A DNA stretch of 7,505 nt, taken from positions 1-7,505 of the forward strand of contig JAIEBL010000153.1 in NCBI GenBank assembly GCA_029069015.1, read 5' to 3'. Of the stretch, positions 7,036-7,505 are shown piece after piece. How positions within the stretch are numbered: position 1 is the first letter of the stretch; each line of letters begins with the position of its first letter. The translations under genes and the position numbers were made by a program. The DNA is from Clostridiales bacterium (GTDB lineage: Bacteria > Bacillota > Clostridia > Christensenellales > Pumilibacteraceae). A model generated the notes under the pieces. The model had not been told where the DNA came from, made no database searches, and saw only the letters and a program-made list of their open reading frames with translations.

Positions 7036-7505
7036 TTAAAGTTCCAGATATTCGTCGTAGGTCATATCCCTGTCGAGGATCTTTTTGCCGCCCTCGATTT
7101 CGATAATGCGGTTCGCGACGGTGGAGATGATTTCTTCGTCGTGCGTTACGAACAGCATGCCGCCTTTGAAATTCGTCATGCCCTTATTGAGCGCCGTTAT
7201 ACTCTCTAAGTCGAGGTGATTGGTCGGCTCGTCGAAGATCAGGAAGTTTGCGCCGAGCAGCATCATGCGGGCAAGCATACAACGCACCTTTTCGCCGCCC
7301 GAAAGCACCTTTGCTTTTTTGAGCGCTTCCTGCCCCGAAAACAGCATTCTGCCCAGCCAGCCGCGCAGATACTCTTCGTAGTGATCCTTGCTGTATTGGC
7401 TCAGCCATTCCACGAGCGTAAGGTCGCACCCGTCGAAAAAGTCGTCGTAGTTTTGCGGTAAGTATGCCTCCGTGATCGTCTGCCCACATTTGAAATAGCC
7501 CGCGT
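7036..7505 (-). CDS. ABC-F family ATPase, C-terminal part (5' end outside window)
   Basis: The reverse frame is open from the window edge to the TAA at 7036; the 155 visible residues are the C-terminal half of the second ATPase domain. Counting from the first full codon: ABC signature LSGGEK (67-72), Walker B FLIFDEP (87-93) followed by TNHLDLES (94-101), and switch histidine H121 in VTHDEE. The DEPTNHLD block is diagnostic of ABC-F proteins, which have two ATPase domains, no membrane domain, and act on the ribosome as translation factors or antibiotic-resistance proteins. The segment LRGWLGRMLFSG (46-57) and the absence of a C-terminal extension after EYLEL resemble the housekeeping YbiT/YkpA-type branch rather than a dedicated resistance protein; that subtype is inference. 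The GTG at 7413 is internal, since homologous sequence continues upstream of it to the edge. Confidence 0.95.
   Translation of the reverse strand, partial: AGYFKCGQTITEAYLPQNYDDFFDGCDLTLVEWLSQYSKDHYEEYLRGWLGRMLFSGQEALKKAKVLSGGEKVRCMLARMMLLGANFLIFDEPTNHLDLESITALNKGMTNFKGGMLFVTHDEEIISTVANRIIEIEGGKKILDRDMTYDEYLEL

Overview
The window reads as chromosomal DNA of a Gram-positive bacterium of the class Clostridia (Bacillota), probably a gut lineage. The grounds are the 16S rRNA, whose helices and anti-Shine-Dalgarno end are Bacillota-like, together with a cytosolic GH36 alpha-galactosidase, a DUF3810 membrane protein, an ABC-F ATPase and a Cys-rich small protein. I cannot name a genus by reading alone.

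Layout. 1-557 (-) is the 5' part of a PlsC-type acyltransferase gene cut by the window edge. 557-689 is a short divergent promoter region. 689-1900 (+) encodes a membrane protein with an HEMAH metallopeptidase motif (DUF3810). Its stop lies 2 bp from the stop of the convergent GH36 alpha-galactosidase gene, 1903-4080 (-), which has its own promoter at 4110-4138. 4139-4655 has no gene but is packed with three palindromic repeat elements. 4651-4690 is an intrinsic terminator for the minus strand. About 4808-6312 (-) is a complete 16S rRNA gene with a strong promoter at 6505-6534. 6560-6632 holds two dyads and a candidate promoter for a 94-residue protein with 21 cysteines, 6648-6932 (+). A probably bidirectional terminator at 6954-7006 separates it from the 3' part of an ABC-F ATPase gene, 7036-7505 (-), cut by the window edge.

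The genes look like independent single-gene transcription units rather than an operon: four of the five recognisable gene starts have their own sigma-A-like promoter, mostly with the -10 hexamer TATACT and a 17-bp spacer. The most notable point is that the 16S rRNA gene stands alone. It is followed by about 120 nt of trailer, a terminator, repeats and a sugar-hydrolase gene, with no tRNA, 23S or 5S. Other points are paired compensatory changes in conserved 16S helices, a DUF3810 gene whose promoter predicts a leaderless GTG-start mRNA, and the Cys-rich protein diverging from the rRNA promoter.
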